DNA from: Isoetes taiwanensis
Taxonomy: Eukaryota > Streptophyta > Lycopodiopsida > Isoetales > Isoetaceae
Assembly: GCA_021234155.1 (NCBI GenBank)
Contig: JAJEKV010000057.1
Coordinates: forward strand, 1,042,300 to 1,106,299
DNA length: 64,000 nucleotides
Direction: 5' to 3'
Shown here: piece after piece, positions 36,725 to 46,000 of the stretch
Layout: each line of letters begins with the position of its first letter
Numbering within the stretch: the stretch's first letter is position 1
Translations under genes and position numbers: made by a program
Notes under the pieces: generated by a model
Seen by the model: the letters and a program-made list of their open reading frames with translations, nothing else
Databases searched by the model: none
Told to the model about the DNA's origin: nothing

Positions 36725-37589
36725 TTACTAATGATGTTGTTTTACACAGATGCAGTCAGGAGACTTAACAGAATTGGTGCAGCCGACAGGGATCTGGGGG
36801 TGGCGTATGATTCTGATGATGAGTTCGCAGCTCTCTCCAAGAGTGAGCAAGAGGATATGTTCATCCAACTAAAGCAGGAAATGATCCATGCTTCAGCCAT
36901 TAAAAAAGTGCTCAACAGGCCAGATGCATGGAGACACAACAACCTGAGAAAATACTTTATGAATCTGTATCATAGGTGGGAGCAGAAACGAGAAGCTCAT
37001 GTTTTAGTGTTGTTGGATTTCACCATCTATTCAGCAGAAAAACTTGATCTGCTCTTGAACATACTTGGAAGAAGAAGAGTTACAGATCTCACAATGCACG
37101 AGGATCGATTGAGGCCCGAGAATCGTATGTCATCATTAACCTCTTCAAAACAGCTATTATTATATCTCTAATGCATTTTGATAATACTAGAAGCTCAGGG
37201 TTATAGTTTTCCCTGATTTTTCTGCATACTTCATTTCATAAGAAGTATGATGCTGAATTATATTAACCATATTAAGTATACCTATGTGGTGTACTATATG
37301 ATGTAACTTTAAATTATGAATACTAAGTTTCACCTTGCCTTCAATAAAAAAAATGAGGTCCCTGATTTAACCATGCAGGGTGTGGAGGAAATGGTCTAGA
37401 ACTGAACTTGAAAAAAGAAAAACTTGGTCCAAAAATTTTGCTCATCGATATGTATCTAAGACATCTTTAGATAATTTTGTTAAAAGGCCCATGAATCTGT
37501 ATTCCATGTGTGCTTATATAATTACTATTCTACCTGGTATGGTAGATTTCCATATGTATTTTTATTATTTGAAATATAAAAACAACGTT

Positions 37590-37650
37590 TGCATCACCAC
37601 AATATCACCACAGTTTTCACCACAGTTTTCACCACAATTTTCACCATAAT
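37590..37650. repeat. TTTTCACCACAGT repeat cluster
   Basis: Five tandem variants of TCACCACA(G/A)TTT overlap the end of the last ORF of the preceding pseudogene. Confidence 0.8.
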
Positions 37651-38391
37651 CAGCCAGGGGCATTGACCATTTTTTGACCCGGTCAGAAAATGGAATGGCT
37701 CTTAGATTCCTCACAGTATCTTAACTGATTTTGGTGACAGCAATATATGGATCCCAAATTAGGTCCCTGAATTGATATGAGGCTAAAATTCATTAAGCTC
37801 TGCTTTGTGCAAAGATTCTTGCAAGGCCACTAACTATTGCTTCAGTGGAATTACGTGTTTTTTTTTTTTTCAGTTTCTTCGAACTCTATTTCTTTTGAAC
37901 CCGAGCCACCCACCTCATATTTTCCTATTTGCTGCTGGTTACCATATTTTGTTAGTGTGCAGGTCATAAATTCTGCACCTTGAAATTCCTTGTTGGCTTT
38001 AATGTTTGTTTTGGTATGCTATTTCAGTAAAGGCATACTTTGCTTTGTACTTTGCATTTTATAATGAATGACAAAAACTGTCATTAACTTGAGTTGCAAA
38101 CTAAATACCAAAAACTTGAGTTGCAAACTAAATACCAAACATGTTTCTTATATCTGTACAGAAAAGGATAGAAACTATTCAGTTAACTAAAAGAACAGTG
38201 GAAACTAAGAGAACATTTAAAGCAAAAAAAATAGTCAACACAGCTGTAGAGAAGAGTTCTGTCATTAATGAAAATCTGTCATTAATGAAAAAGCTTTACA
38301 AAAAATAGTCACAAGGACTATTGCAAAACAATTGAAACCGGGGATTAAAAAAACAAATCTAAACTAATCAGGGCTGGAGCAGGCTTGATCT
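37651..38391. other. No gene; short duplications
   Basis: A 27-bp unit with ACTTGAGTTGCAAACTAAAT is repeated at about 38088-38140, and CTGTCATTAATGAAAA is repeated at about 38259-38292. A string CCGAGCCACCCACC (37903) recurs at 38883 and in part at 32967. Confidence 0.6.
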
Positions 38392-38685
38392 TCAGGCGGG
38401 GGCCATCTTCAGCTCTATATGGAGGTCGTCCTCCATGGCATACATCTTCATTTCTAGAAGACGCTCCTCATCAGGGTAACCTCGATCGACCCATTCGAGA
38501 ACCCGGATTGAACAGAGAGCCTGTGCCTCAGTGATAAGCTTTTCCACTTCTGATGGAGTGAACTTGGCCACCACTGTAACCGGATGGCCTCCTGACGAAG
38601 ACACGGATTCTGACCGTGCTGGCGATGAAGGAGTAGGCACAATAGCTGGAGTAGACCTGCGCACTGTAGTTTTGAACCTGGCCAT
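38392..38685 (-). CDS. 97-residue protein with H3-tail-like N-terminus
   Basis: An intact ORF with a good start context (CCGTCCATGG, ATG at 38685). The protein begins MARFKTTVRRSTPAIVPTPS. Aligned without gaps to the H3 tail, A1, R2, K4, T6, R8, S10 and T11 are identical. A Ser/Pro-rich linker follows (residues 14-33). The C-terminal half is acidic and probably helical: VVAKFTPSEVEKLITEAQAL, then LEWVDRGYPDEERLLEMKM. I do not recognise the family. Upstream (38685-38765) lies a tandem repeat, and a large TCACCACATG cluster lies at 38890-39045, so it may be an accessory gene of a mobile unit. It has no stops or frameshifts. It is unrelated to the retroelement ORF at 25711 outside the first dozen residues. 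Confidence 0.5.
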   Translation of the reverse strand: MARFKTTVRRSTPAIVPTPSSPARSESVSSSGGHPVTVVAKFTPSEVEKLITEAQALCSIRVLEWVDRGYPDEERLLEMKMYAMEDDLHIELKMAPA

Positions 38686-38765
38686 GGACGGAATGAATCG
38701 AAATGGGCGGAATGAACGAAATGGACGGAATGAACGAAATGGAGGGAAGAGGAAGATGGACGGAA
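38686..38765. repeat. GGAATGAACGAAATGGACGG tandem repeat
   Basis: About four to five copies of a 10/20-bp unit immediately upstream of the minus-strand ORF; it would lie in that gene's 5' leader or promoter. Confidence 0.8.
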
Positions 38766-38882
38766 TGAAGCTGCAGGGCAAAATTTTGAGAATAAAAGGG
38801 ATGTTTGCATGCATACGATTTTTTAGAATGAGGCAGAAGAGGAAAGGGACGTTTGCATGCATACGATTTCACACCTCGGGAG

Positions 38883-39045
38883 CCGAGCCACCCACCACAT
38901 GTACCATTTGCATCACCACAGTATCACCACATTTGTCACCACATGCACCACATGTCACCACATGATTCACTACATTTACCACGTGTCACCACATGATTCA
39001 CCACATGTACCATTTGCATCACCACATGTATCACCACATTGTCAT
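38883..39045. repeat. Large TCACCACATG cluster
   Basis: About ten copies of TCACCACATG or variants (TCACTACAT, TACCACGTG), some in a higher-order unit with ACCATTTGCA. It is introduced by CCGAGCCACCCACCACATG. Confidence 0.9.
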
Positions 39046-40263
39046 TTTCATCTAGATGTCTCTTTGAATACATCTTTAGCTTTTTACTCCAAGATACGTT
39101 AATTTACATCAATTTCTTCTGGAGATTTGAACTCCACCAGAGTGTTGCTTTGGTCAGCTAGAAAAGTCTATTGTATACAATAGTATACAACAATGTACAT
39201 TAGAATGTCAATGAAAGAATAGGTTACAAGAATAACCTCTTTGGTTACAATAATACAAACAATAGATTACAAGTAAAGATCTATTGATCTGTCAGCCTCA
39301 GCCTAGAGCAACTGTGTTTCACAACATCAATCATCATTCTGCGTGTGTCCAACAGCTCTCCACTAGAAATTGGTACACCCTGCAACAAACATATCAGGCC
39401 TCACATTGGATGAGTAATACCTTCAAATTTATGAACTCACCTTGCATTGGGATAGTATGTCCAAGTCTCGCATTACTGCAGCCACAACTTTCTTTACAAG
39501 ACTGAGTGGGGGAACTTGTGATTCTCTTGTGGTGCAGCTTTATGGTGCTTGGGAATTTTGTGTTTGCATCCTCAACAAAACTCATGGCAATTTCGGAGCC
39601 CTTGTACATTTCTAGGTTGTCAAAATGGTACACACCGGGCCGACATTTAAGCGGTGACCTCCAAGACTTACAATGACATACAACGCCCGGTCTTTAGCGA
39701 TAACATGCTAGCGAGAATGGTACATTCGAAATTGCAAGTTGAGGGTTCAACGGTTTGTCCTTTGAAGCATGCTCGTTAGACAAGTAATGTGTAAATGAGC
39801 GGATCCATGAAATGGAACCCTGTTTCCATGTCATGCTTGATGCGTGAATTGGTGCATACACCGCCAAAGTCCAAGGTGCAGTAAAACAAGATGCTTTAAA
39901 AAACAACATAAGACTTCAAATCCGAGTTGTTTATATTAAATTACTAACCTCATGAAGAAATGGACTATCCACATCCATTGAACCAATCCCTACTTTTCTC
40001 CAATATTACGATTGAATCTTGATCAAGTACAAGAGGCTCCTCTTTGTCCTTTAAACACTTCAAGTGGCAAATGTTGCAGTGGGATGTGCGCTCTTAACAC
40101 TCTGGTCCTCGTCTTTGGTAGTGTAAGTTTACATTCAAACAAATGGAAGATCATTGAAAACCTTGAGGAACATTGAAATAGCCAAGAAATGAACAATTGA
40201 AGTAAAACTTTGTTTATATTAAAAAGTATAGAGAAGTTACATCATATACACATAATACTATTT
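39046..40263 (-). pseudogene. Mixed stretch with an unidentified Cys-containing ORF
   Basis: On the minus strand at about 39394-39640, a frame reads YHFDNLEMYKGSEIAMSFVE, PSTIKLHHKRITSSPTQSC, KESCGCSNARLGHTIP and GEFINLKVLLIQCEA. The layout (KG.EI...FV, then paired cysteines, then 'I.C') faintly recalls the pre-SET region of SU(VAR)3-9 methyltransferases. It lacks most zinc ligands and I would not insist on it. Other short ORFs nearby are unrecognised. 39166-39181 is a short palindrome (CTATTGTATACAATAG). Confidence 0.2.
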
Positions 40264-40917
40264 CTAGGCTTTAGTTCTATATTTTTTCATCATATTAATA
40301 CAAATTTGACTCTCAGTGTCAAACATATTCCGCATTTTATTGCTTTCGACATAACTTTGCACATTCTCTGCCTTAAGCAACCCCTGAAGCCAATCCTTTA
40401 GATCATTCATGAGGAAATTGCCATCTACTCTGTCAGGGCTCCAGCTGTTTGGACAGATCATGGTGTTTGGCTCATTGAGGTACCCTTTGTATCTGCTGTC
40501 ATCAATGAGAAGCACGTTCTCTTTTGTGAAATCTGGATATGTGTCGTAGACCTTTTTGAGGTGATTCAGAAAAATTGGCTTTCCACTATTATATAAATTT
40601 GTGCTTGTACACTGATCCTGAGTCCATATGAACTGAAATTTGTCCTTGTATTTCATCAATGCTCCCTTAACTATCATTCTCATGTTTTGAGCCTGCAGGT
40701 TGGACCAAAGTGCTATATGAAAATTCTGACTGCACCAATCTAAGAACTCGGCCCAGCCTGGTCTAGTTACTGCAATCTTGGATCTGTTAAGTGTGACCAT
40801 GGTAACACCCTCTTCTTTGGCAGTGGGTATTTTTTTACTCTTGTCATAGCTTCTACCCAAAACTCCATTGTAGTAAAAAACAAGCAGGATTGGGCTTAAC
40901 CTTGTAGTCTTCTGCAT
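40264..40917 (-). CDS. FCP1-homology (HAD/NIF) phosphatase-like protein, probably inactive
   Basis: 217 residues from the ATG at 40917; the ORF extends to 40953 only through a TTG start. The order of FCP1/SCP-type HAD phosphatase motifs is clear: ILLVFYYNGVLG (10-21), KIAVTRPGWAEFLDW (47-61), FHIALWSN (66-73), then KPIFLNHLKKVYDTYP (113-128) and NVLLIDDSRYK (134-144). Active members have an aspartate nucleophile in motif I (hhhhDxDG or DxNG). Here that position is Tyr15, so phosphotransfer is not expected, while the later DD pair is kept. Relatives dephosphorylate proteins such as the RNA polymerase II C-terminal domain. The rest of the ORF is intact, which suggests either a recent pseudogene or a pseudophosphatase. 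Three tandem repeats upstream (40935-41040) include its 5' leader. Confidence 0.7.
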   Translation of the reverse strand: MQKTTRLSPILLVFYYNGVLGRSYDKSKKIPTAKEEGVTMVTLNRSKIAVTRPGWAEFLDWCSQNFHIALWSNLQAQNMRMIVKGALMKYKDKFQFIWTQDQCTSTNLYNSGKPIFLNHLKKVYDTYPDFTKENVLLIDDSRYKGYLNEPNTMICPNSWSPDRVDGNFLMNDLKDWLQGLLKAENVQSYVESNKMRNMFDTESQICINMMKKYRTKA

Positions 40918-40929
40918 GGACAGAGTTGG

Positions 40930-41040
40930 TGCAGGGCTGGAAACTTCGCCCAAAGATGTCTTGGTCAGGGGCTGGAAACTTACGCTTCAAAGATGTCTTG
41001 GTGCTTGGGGCTGGAAACGCGTCTTCAAAGCATGTCTTGA
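40930..41040. repeat. Three ~43-bp tandem repeats
   Basis: Unit GGGCTGGAAAC..(T/C)..C(A)AAGATGTCTTG(G/A), three diverged copies, directly upstream of the phosphatase-like ORF. Confidence 0.8.
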
Positions 41041-42004
41041 GTCATCTTTTTGCTTGGAATTCTGCTCTTGATTTTTCTCTCGAGACACTTCTAAGCGCAA
41101 AAACCCGAACAAATTCTCAGAACTATATGGGTCAAATTAAAAGAAGACGAGGCACAAAAGGTTGGAAGTTACCTTTTGACTTAGATTCACCTATCGATTT
41201 GTTCAAATCATAACCTGATGCATCTGCAGATTTGGTAGATTGGTGTGGAGCATGACTTAATGCATCTGTTGATTTGGCAGATTGTTGTCGAGCTGGAGCT
41301 TGACTTGATGCACCCTCTTGATTTGTTGACATCTACTGATTTGTCCAGAGTTCCTATAACTTTGATGCATCTTCCGATTTGCCCGAGTTTCTATCTCGTG
41401 TCTAATGCTTTTGAAGGGGTCGTGTGAGTGTCTTGTCCCCCTAACTGAGCACATTGTACCTCTATATCTACAAAGTAGGGATGAAGAAGTAAGCTACATA
41501 TCCCAATTACATCAAACAAGACTTGGTTACCTTTGAGGGTAGAAAATAAGTCCCTTTTGGTGTGCTATATGGACTCACAAAGTCATTGCCACCAATCTGA
41601 ATAGTTAAACCTGAATTAGTAAAGCGGCACCATGCTCGCAAAACACGGAATTGAATCACAATTGATTGTAACTATGCTTTGGCATCTCAATATGACAAGG
41701 GCGCTCACCTATAAGTGCCTCAGTAGCTTGAAGTAAGGCTTGTACCCATGCTGTAGAAAATTCATGACAGCAATTCTCAATGCAACAGTGTTTACAAAGT
41801 GAACACAAATTTGTCAATGAGAATACAATTATACTAAGCACTTCAGGAATTTTGTTATGAAGTACCTCAAGAGGCTGAGCAGACATGGAAGATGGTATTG
41901 GTAACTGCATTCAGCAATCAAAGTTGGTAGTGGTTTCCCCATCTACTGGAGGATCTTGCCACAGAATGGACAGCCACTACCATAATCTTCAGCCTCCCCA
42001 CCTT
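41041..42004. other. No gene recognised
   Basis: 41205-41390 has loose repeats of TTGATGCATC / GATTTG(G/T) strings. They give Ser/Gln-rich minus-strand ORFs (SSQAPARQQSAKSTDALSHA) of uncertain meaning. Otherwise only short ORFs. Confidence 0.35.
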
Positions 42005-43656
42005 TTTGTGTGGCCCTTTTCTTCCTTTCCCCACCATCTTCCTCTTTATCTGTGCTCTTTTTCCCATCTCTTTTCCCATTTTCCTCTCCCCTTTGCCTCA
42101 TGTCTTTTTTCCCTTCCCTTCCCCCCTTTCTGCTTCCCTTTTCTTTTTTCCTTTCTCTTCCCTTTTCATCCCTTCCCCACCCTTTCGCTTTTCTCCGTGC
42201 CCTTTTTCCCTTTCCCTTTTCTCATTCCTTTTCATTTTCGCTTTCCCTTTCCCCTTTCATATGCCTCTTTTCATTCGCATTTCTTCATCTATTTTATGTG
42301 CCCTTTTTCTTTTTTTTTCCATCATCTTCTGCCTTTTTCCTCTTCCACTTTCCCCTTTTCTCTCTTTTTTTTTCCATTTCCCATGCTCTTTTTCCCTTTC
42401 CTCACCCTTTTCCTCTTCCCTTTTTTCTCATGCCCTTTTCCCCTTCCTCTCTTCCTTTTTTTCCATTCCTTGCTCTCCATCATTTCCTGTTCCCCTTTTC
42501 CTCCTTTTCCCACCCTTTCCCTCTTTCCCTTTTCTCGGTGCCTTTCTATCTTCCCTTTCCCTCTCTTTTTTTCTTTTCCCCCTTCCCTGTCCCTTTTCTA
42601 ATGTCATTTTTCCCTTTTCTTCTCCTCTTTCCTCACCTTTTCTCTCTAACATCTTCCCTTCCTTTTTTTGATGCCCTACTTTCGCTTCTCTTTCCCCTTT
42701 TTTCATCCTTTCCCTCTTCCCCTTTTTTGCATGCCCTTTCCCCCTTCCCTTTTGCCCTTTTCCTCGTGCCCTTTTTCTAGGTACCCTTTTCCCATTTCCA
42801 TCTCCCTTTTTGTTTTTTTCTTTTCCTTTCCCTTTCCCTTTCCCTCATCCCATGCGCTTTATTCGTTCCCTTCTTCCCACCCATTCATGTTCATCTTTTC
42901 CTCCTCATTTTTCCCACCCTTTCCCTCTTTCCCTTTTCACGATGCCTTTTTATCTTCCTTTTTCTCCTCTCTTTTCCTTTTTCCCCTTTCGCTTTCCCTT
43001 TTTCCATGTCATTTTCCCCTTCTATTCTCCTCTTTCCTCACCTTTTCTCTCTAACCTTTTCCCTTTCTCTTTTTGATGCTCTCTTTTTGCTTCTCTTTTC
43101 CTCTTTCTTCACTTTTTTCCTCTTCTTTATTTCCCATGCCCTTTCCCCCTTCCCTTTTGCCCTTTTCCTCATGCCCTTTTTCTAGGTTCCCTTTTCCCTT
43201 TTCCATCTCCCTTATTCTTTTTTCTTTTCCCGTGCCCTTTTCCCATGCGCTTTGTTTGTCCCCTTCTTCCCTCCTTTTTCCCTTACCCTTTTTCTCTTTT
43301 TCACGCCCTTCCCTTCTTCCCCTTTTTTCGTTGCCCCTTTTCCCTTCCCTTTCTCCCTCTCTATTTCTATTCTTTTTTTTTTTCATTTTTCCCATGCCAT
43401 TTTTCTTTCCCTTTTTCCTTTCTTTGTCCTTTTCCTCTTCCCTTTTTTCCCACGCCCTTTTTCCCTTCCCTCTTCCCTTTTACCCGTGCTTTTCCTCCCA
43501 TTTTCTTTTCCTTTTTCCCTAAGAGATCAAATCATGATTAATCACGATAGTGGGAAGTCGTGCGATAAATCTCGGCCTTCAGTTTCAATCAGATAATCTC
43601 AGCCATTTATATTAGGGCTTGATCCATTCAATACGGTATAACATTATAATATAAGA
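42005..43656 (-). mobile_element. Second Helitron relative, inverted, with pyrimidine body
   Basis: The minus-strand 5' end is TCTTATATTATAATG, preceded by A (43657). The next ~130 bp match the 5' end of the element at 34847 (GGCCGAGATTTATCGCAC, TCTCTTA). A 1.5-kb purine tract follows on the minus strand (pyrimidine on plus, 42005-43520) with the same GGGCATG-type landmarks. I could not find the hairpin and CTAG 3' end, so the 3' side (near 42005) is probably truncated. Its 5' end touches the Gypsy integrase ORF, whose first ATG arises at the junction; the element has therefore cut the integrase. Confidence 0.7.
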
Positions 43657-43658
43657 TA

Positions 43659-44771
43659 ATGCCCCTTGGCCCATTTGAAAAATGGGGTATAGATTTTATG
43701 GGCCCAATTTCTCCACCTGCTGCACGAACTAGAGCACAATATATCCTTGTTTTAACTGATTACCATACTAAATGGGCTGAAGCCCGTGCATTAAAAGATC
43801 ATATGGCTAAAAGTGTGGCTAAAGTCCTCTATCAACAAGTAATTACCCGATTTGGATGCCCCATTGAATTAGTAAGTGATAGAGGAGGTCGCTTTATTAA
43901 TGAGACTATACAACATTTGACTCGAGATTTCTTAATTTTCCATAAGAAATCCACGCCATACTATCCACGCGCCAATGGCCAAGCCGAATCTACAAACAAA
44001 ACTCTTATTACAATTCTAAAAAAAAATTGTGATACCTCTAGAACTGATTGGAAAAATAAACTCCCTGCAGTATTATGGGCTTATCGAACACCATTTAAAG
44101 TTGCTACAGGTCATACACCCTTTCAGTTGGCTTACGGTACAGAGGCAGTAATGCCTTCCGAATTTATAGTACCATCATTAAGAATAGCTATTCAAAACAG
44201 ACTCGGAGATACTCAATCTTTACAGGATAGACTATTTAAATTAGAGGCCTTGGATGAAACTCGACAAAAAGCAATCTGGTCACAACAATTTGCCAAGGAT
44301 AGAAGAAAAGCTTGGGAAGATAGAAGACAAAAATTTCAAAATTTTCTTGAAGGACAAAAGCCTTTGTTATATGATTCTCGCTACCAAAAACACCCTGGAA
44401 AGCTTAAAATAAGATGGCTTGGACCATTTATTATCCAAAAGCTGCATCCAAATGGTTCTGTCCAATTGCAAGACTTACATGGAAATTTATTTCCAACATT
44501 GGTTAATGGATTGAGATTAAAGAAATATGAAGAAAAGCCTCTTATTTCAGTCAACATGACACTTCCAGTATTTAAGTCATCTCTGACACCTCGAAAATCT
44601 TATTTCACTGTTTGCCTTTGGAGGCCACTTGAATACCTCTCTGGACAGTATTTTGGCAAGCAACTTAATAAGGCAAAGCTACAAAACTCCATTTTTAGGC
44701 TTATGTTTTCAGCTATACCAAAAGGCAGTACCATCAATTGGTGGAATGATAAACAGGTCCAGCCAATATAA
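43659..44771 (+). pseudogene. Ty3/Gypsy integrase, N-terminus lost
   Basis: A 370-residue open frame holds the integrase catalytic core: WGIDFMGP (D12), LVSDRGGRF (D74) and ANGQAESTNK (E110), with the D-x35-E spacing of retroviral-type integrases. LWAYRTPFKVATGHTPFQLA and YGTEAVMP follow. The C-terminal domain has LLYDSRYQKHPGKLKIRWLG and PFIIQKLHPNGSVQLQDL, the GPY/F module. The enzyme inserts retrotransposon cDNA. The N-terminal zinc finger (HHCC) and everything upstream (RT, RNase H) are missing, because the frame begins exactly where the inverted Helitron ends. No internal stops are present, so the break is recent. After the integrase, the frame continues about 60 residues of unknown sequence to 44771. 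Confidence 0.93.
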
Positions 44772-44849
44772 TCTTCTCATTTCATGGAGATAATGTATTC
44801 TTTAGGTTTTTGGCCACCTAATAAAATTTTGATGTGCATATCTCAAAGC

Positions 44850-45417
44850 AGGAAACGCTCAAAGAGAGCGAAGTATTTTGCTGCAAAGTTTCACAGAACA
44901 AAATAAAGCAAGATATCTTATGAATGAGAGAAAATGGAAACAAAACCAAGTTAAGAATATCAAGAATGAGAACAAATTTAAGACTTATTTTTCTCCACCC
45001 ACTTCATATTACATTCATAGGAAGGACTTACGAACCTTCCACCAGTTAGATTCACAAACTATACAATTGTTGGATAGAGCTGGATTACTTCCATTTATGC
45101 AGCTCAAAGTTCCACTACTCTCACAAAAACAAGTTTGTGAATTACTTTTACATTATGATCCCAAAACTAAATCCACATTTACTACAAGAACAGGTCTATT
45201 TCACTTTTCTCCAGAGTTAATAAAAAAAGCTCTCAAATTACCTGATGCTCGTCGAAACAGATAGGGAAATCAATTTTCAGAATGCTAGATTGCCATATAA
45301 ACTAATTCTCCAATGTCTATCAGATAAATTAGTATCATTGAATATTTATCCTCAATCAAAACGATGGCCGGCTGATATTGATAAAGCAGATGATACTATT
45401 TTTGGTGAGGAATATTG
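44850..45417 (+). pseudogene. Gypsy 3' accessory ORF, N-terminal part
   Basis: It lies directly downstream of the integrase. An acceptor-like AAAGCAG precedes 44851, and the frame runs GNAQRERSILLQSFTEQNKA into a methionine at 44920. The protein reads SPPTSYYIHRKDLRTFHQLD, QLKVPLLSQKQVCELLLHY and GLFHFSPELIKKALKLPDAR. It has a TAG at 45262 and a frame change to REINFQNARLPYKLILQCLS and KRWPADIDKADDTIFGEEY. Many plant Gypsy elements carry an extra ORF after integrase; the function is unknown. The frame stops just where I would expect the segment now found at 59655 to follow. Confidence 0.5.
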
Positions 45418-46000
45418 AAAACTGATTTGCATATCTTACTTGTATATAAGATTTACCTCTTTGGTATTAATGATTACTGTACTGATTACTCTTTTGAAAA
45501 CTGATAAGACATACGATCTTACTGTATTTGCCCCTTTTGTATATCTTACTTGTTATATAATAATACGATGCATGTCCTTATGCCTTAGCTTTATATAAAA
45601 AATGATGTTGTATTCTATGACGATGTGTTGTCTACTCTGTAAGAATAACGATTTTATTAAAGCAAATAGCGCAACCACGCCATTTGCAATGTGAATATAT
45701 TGCAGCAGACTGCGCGACCGCGCTATTTGCTTGCTTTTTTCCCTATATTTCCTTTTGATTCATTTCAAATGCAGCGATTTTCTTGCTTTTTTCTAGCCAT
45801 TTTTGTTTAAATGGCGCAACCTGGTTCTTGCGCCCGTCCATTTCCGCCCCATTTGGTCTCAAATACAGCGGTTTTCATGCTAATGCTTGTGCATTTTTAA
45901 GTAAATAGCGCAGATTTGATTGCTGAATGTGTGAAAAAACAACGAACATAATCATTTCGAGCGAAAATGGAATCACGAAATTTCCAACTTTAATGAAACT
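45418..46000. repeat. Spacer with an AGCAAATAGCGC inverted repeat
   Basis: AGCAAATAGCGC at about 45661 and GCGCTATTTGCT at about 45722 are inverted around a 50-bp centre. AAATAGCGC and AAATGGCGC recur at 45810-45910. It may be a transposon end or a regulatory hairpin. No gene is seen. Confidence 0.5.

Larger units (their letters stand above)
34311..37649 (+). pseudogene. Unknown multi-exon gene broken by a TIR element, with a Helitron in an intron
   Basis: The ATG at 34311 opens MAEEDRRRTRAQTILPVQMQ. The frame meets a TAG (34413-34415, in INQE-stop-RRIL), is interrupted by the 271-bp element (34428-34698), and resumes in frame if the element and one ATTA are removed: EEQGHRRIHEFRGILGLKHR, then LIPDRLKELEAK. 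A splice acceptor at 36749 (TTTTACACAG) starts the next exon: RRLNRIGAADRDLGVAYDSD, ALSKSEQEDMFIQLKQEM, NLRKYFMNLYHRWEQKREAH. A donor GTATGT at about 37123 and an acceptor CATGCAG at about 37379 lead to VWRKWSRTELEKRKTWSKNF. A donor at about 34812 would keep the frame. The protein is helical and charged; I do not recognise it. The last exon runs into a CACCACA repeat cluster. Confidence 0.45.

Noticed and set aside
39394-39633. Histone methyltransferase (SUVH pre-SET)
   Set aside because: Only a vague cysteine and KG.EI pattern; listed at low confidence without a firm name.
41885-43596. Long Phe/Ser/Pro ORFs on plus strand
   Set aside because: Same artefact on the inverted pyrimidine tract.
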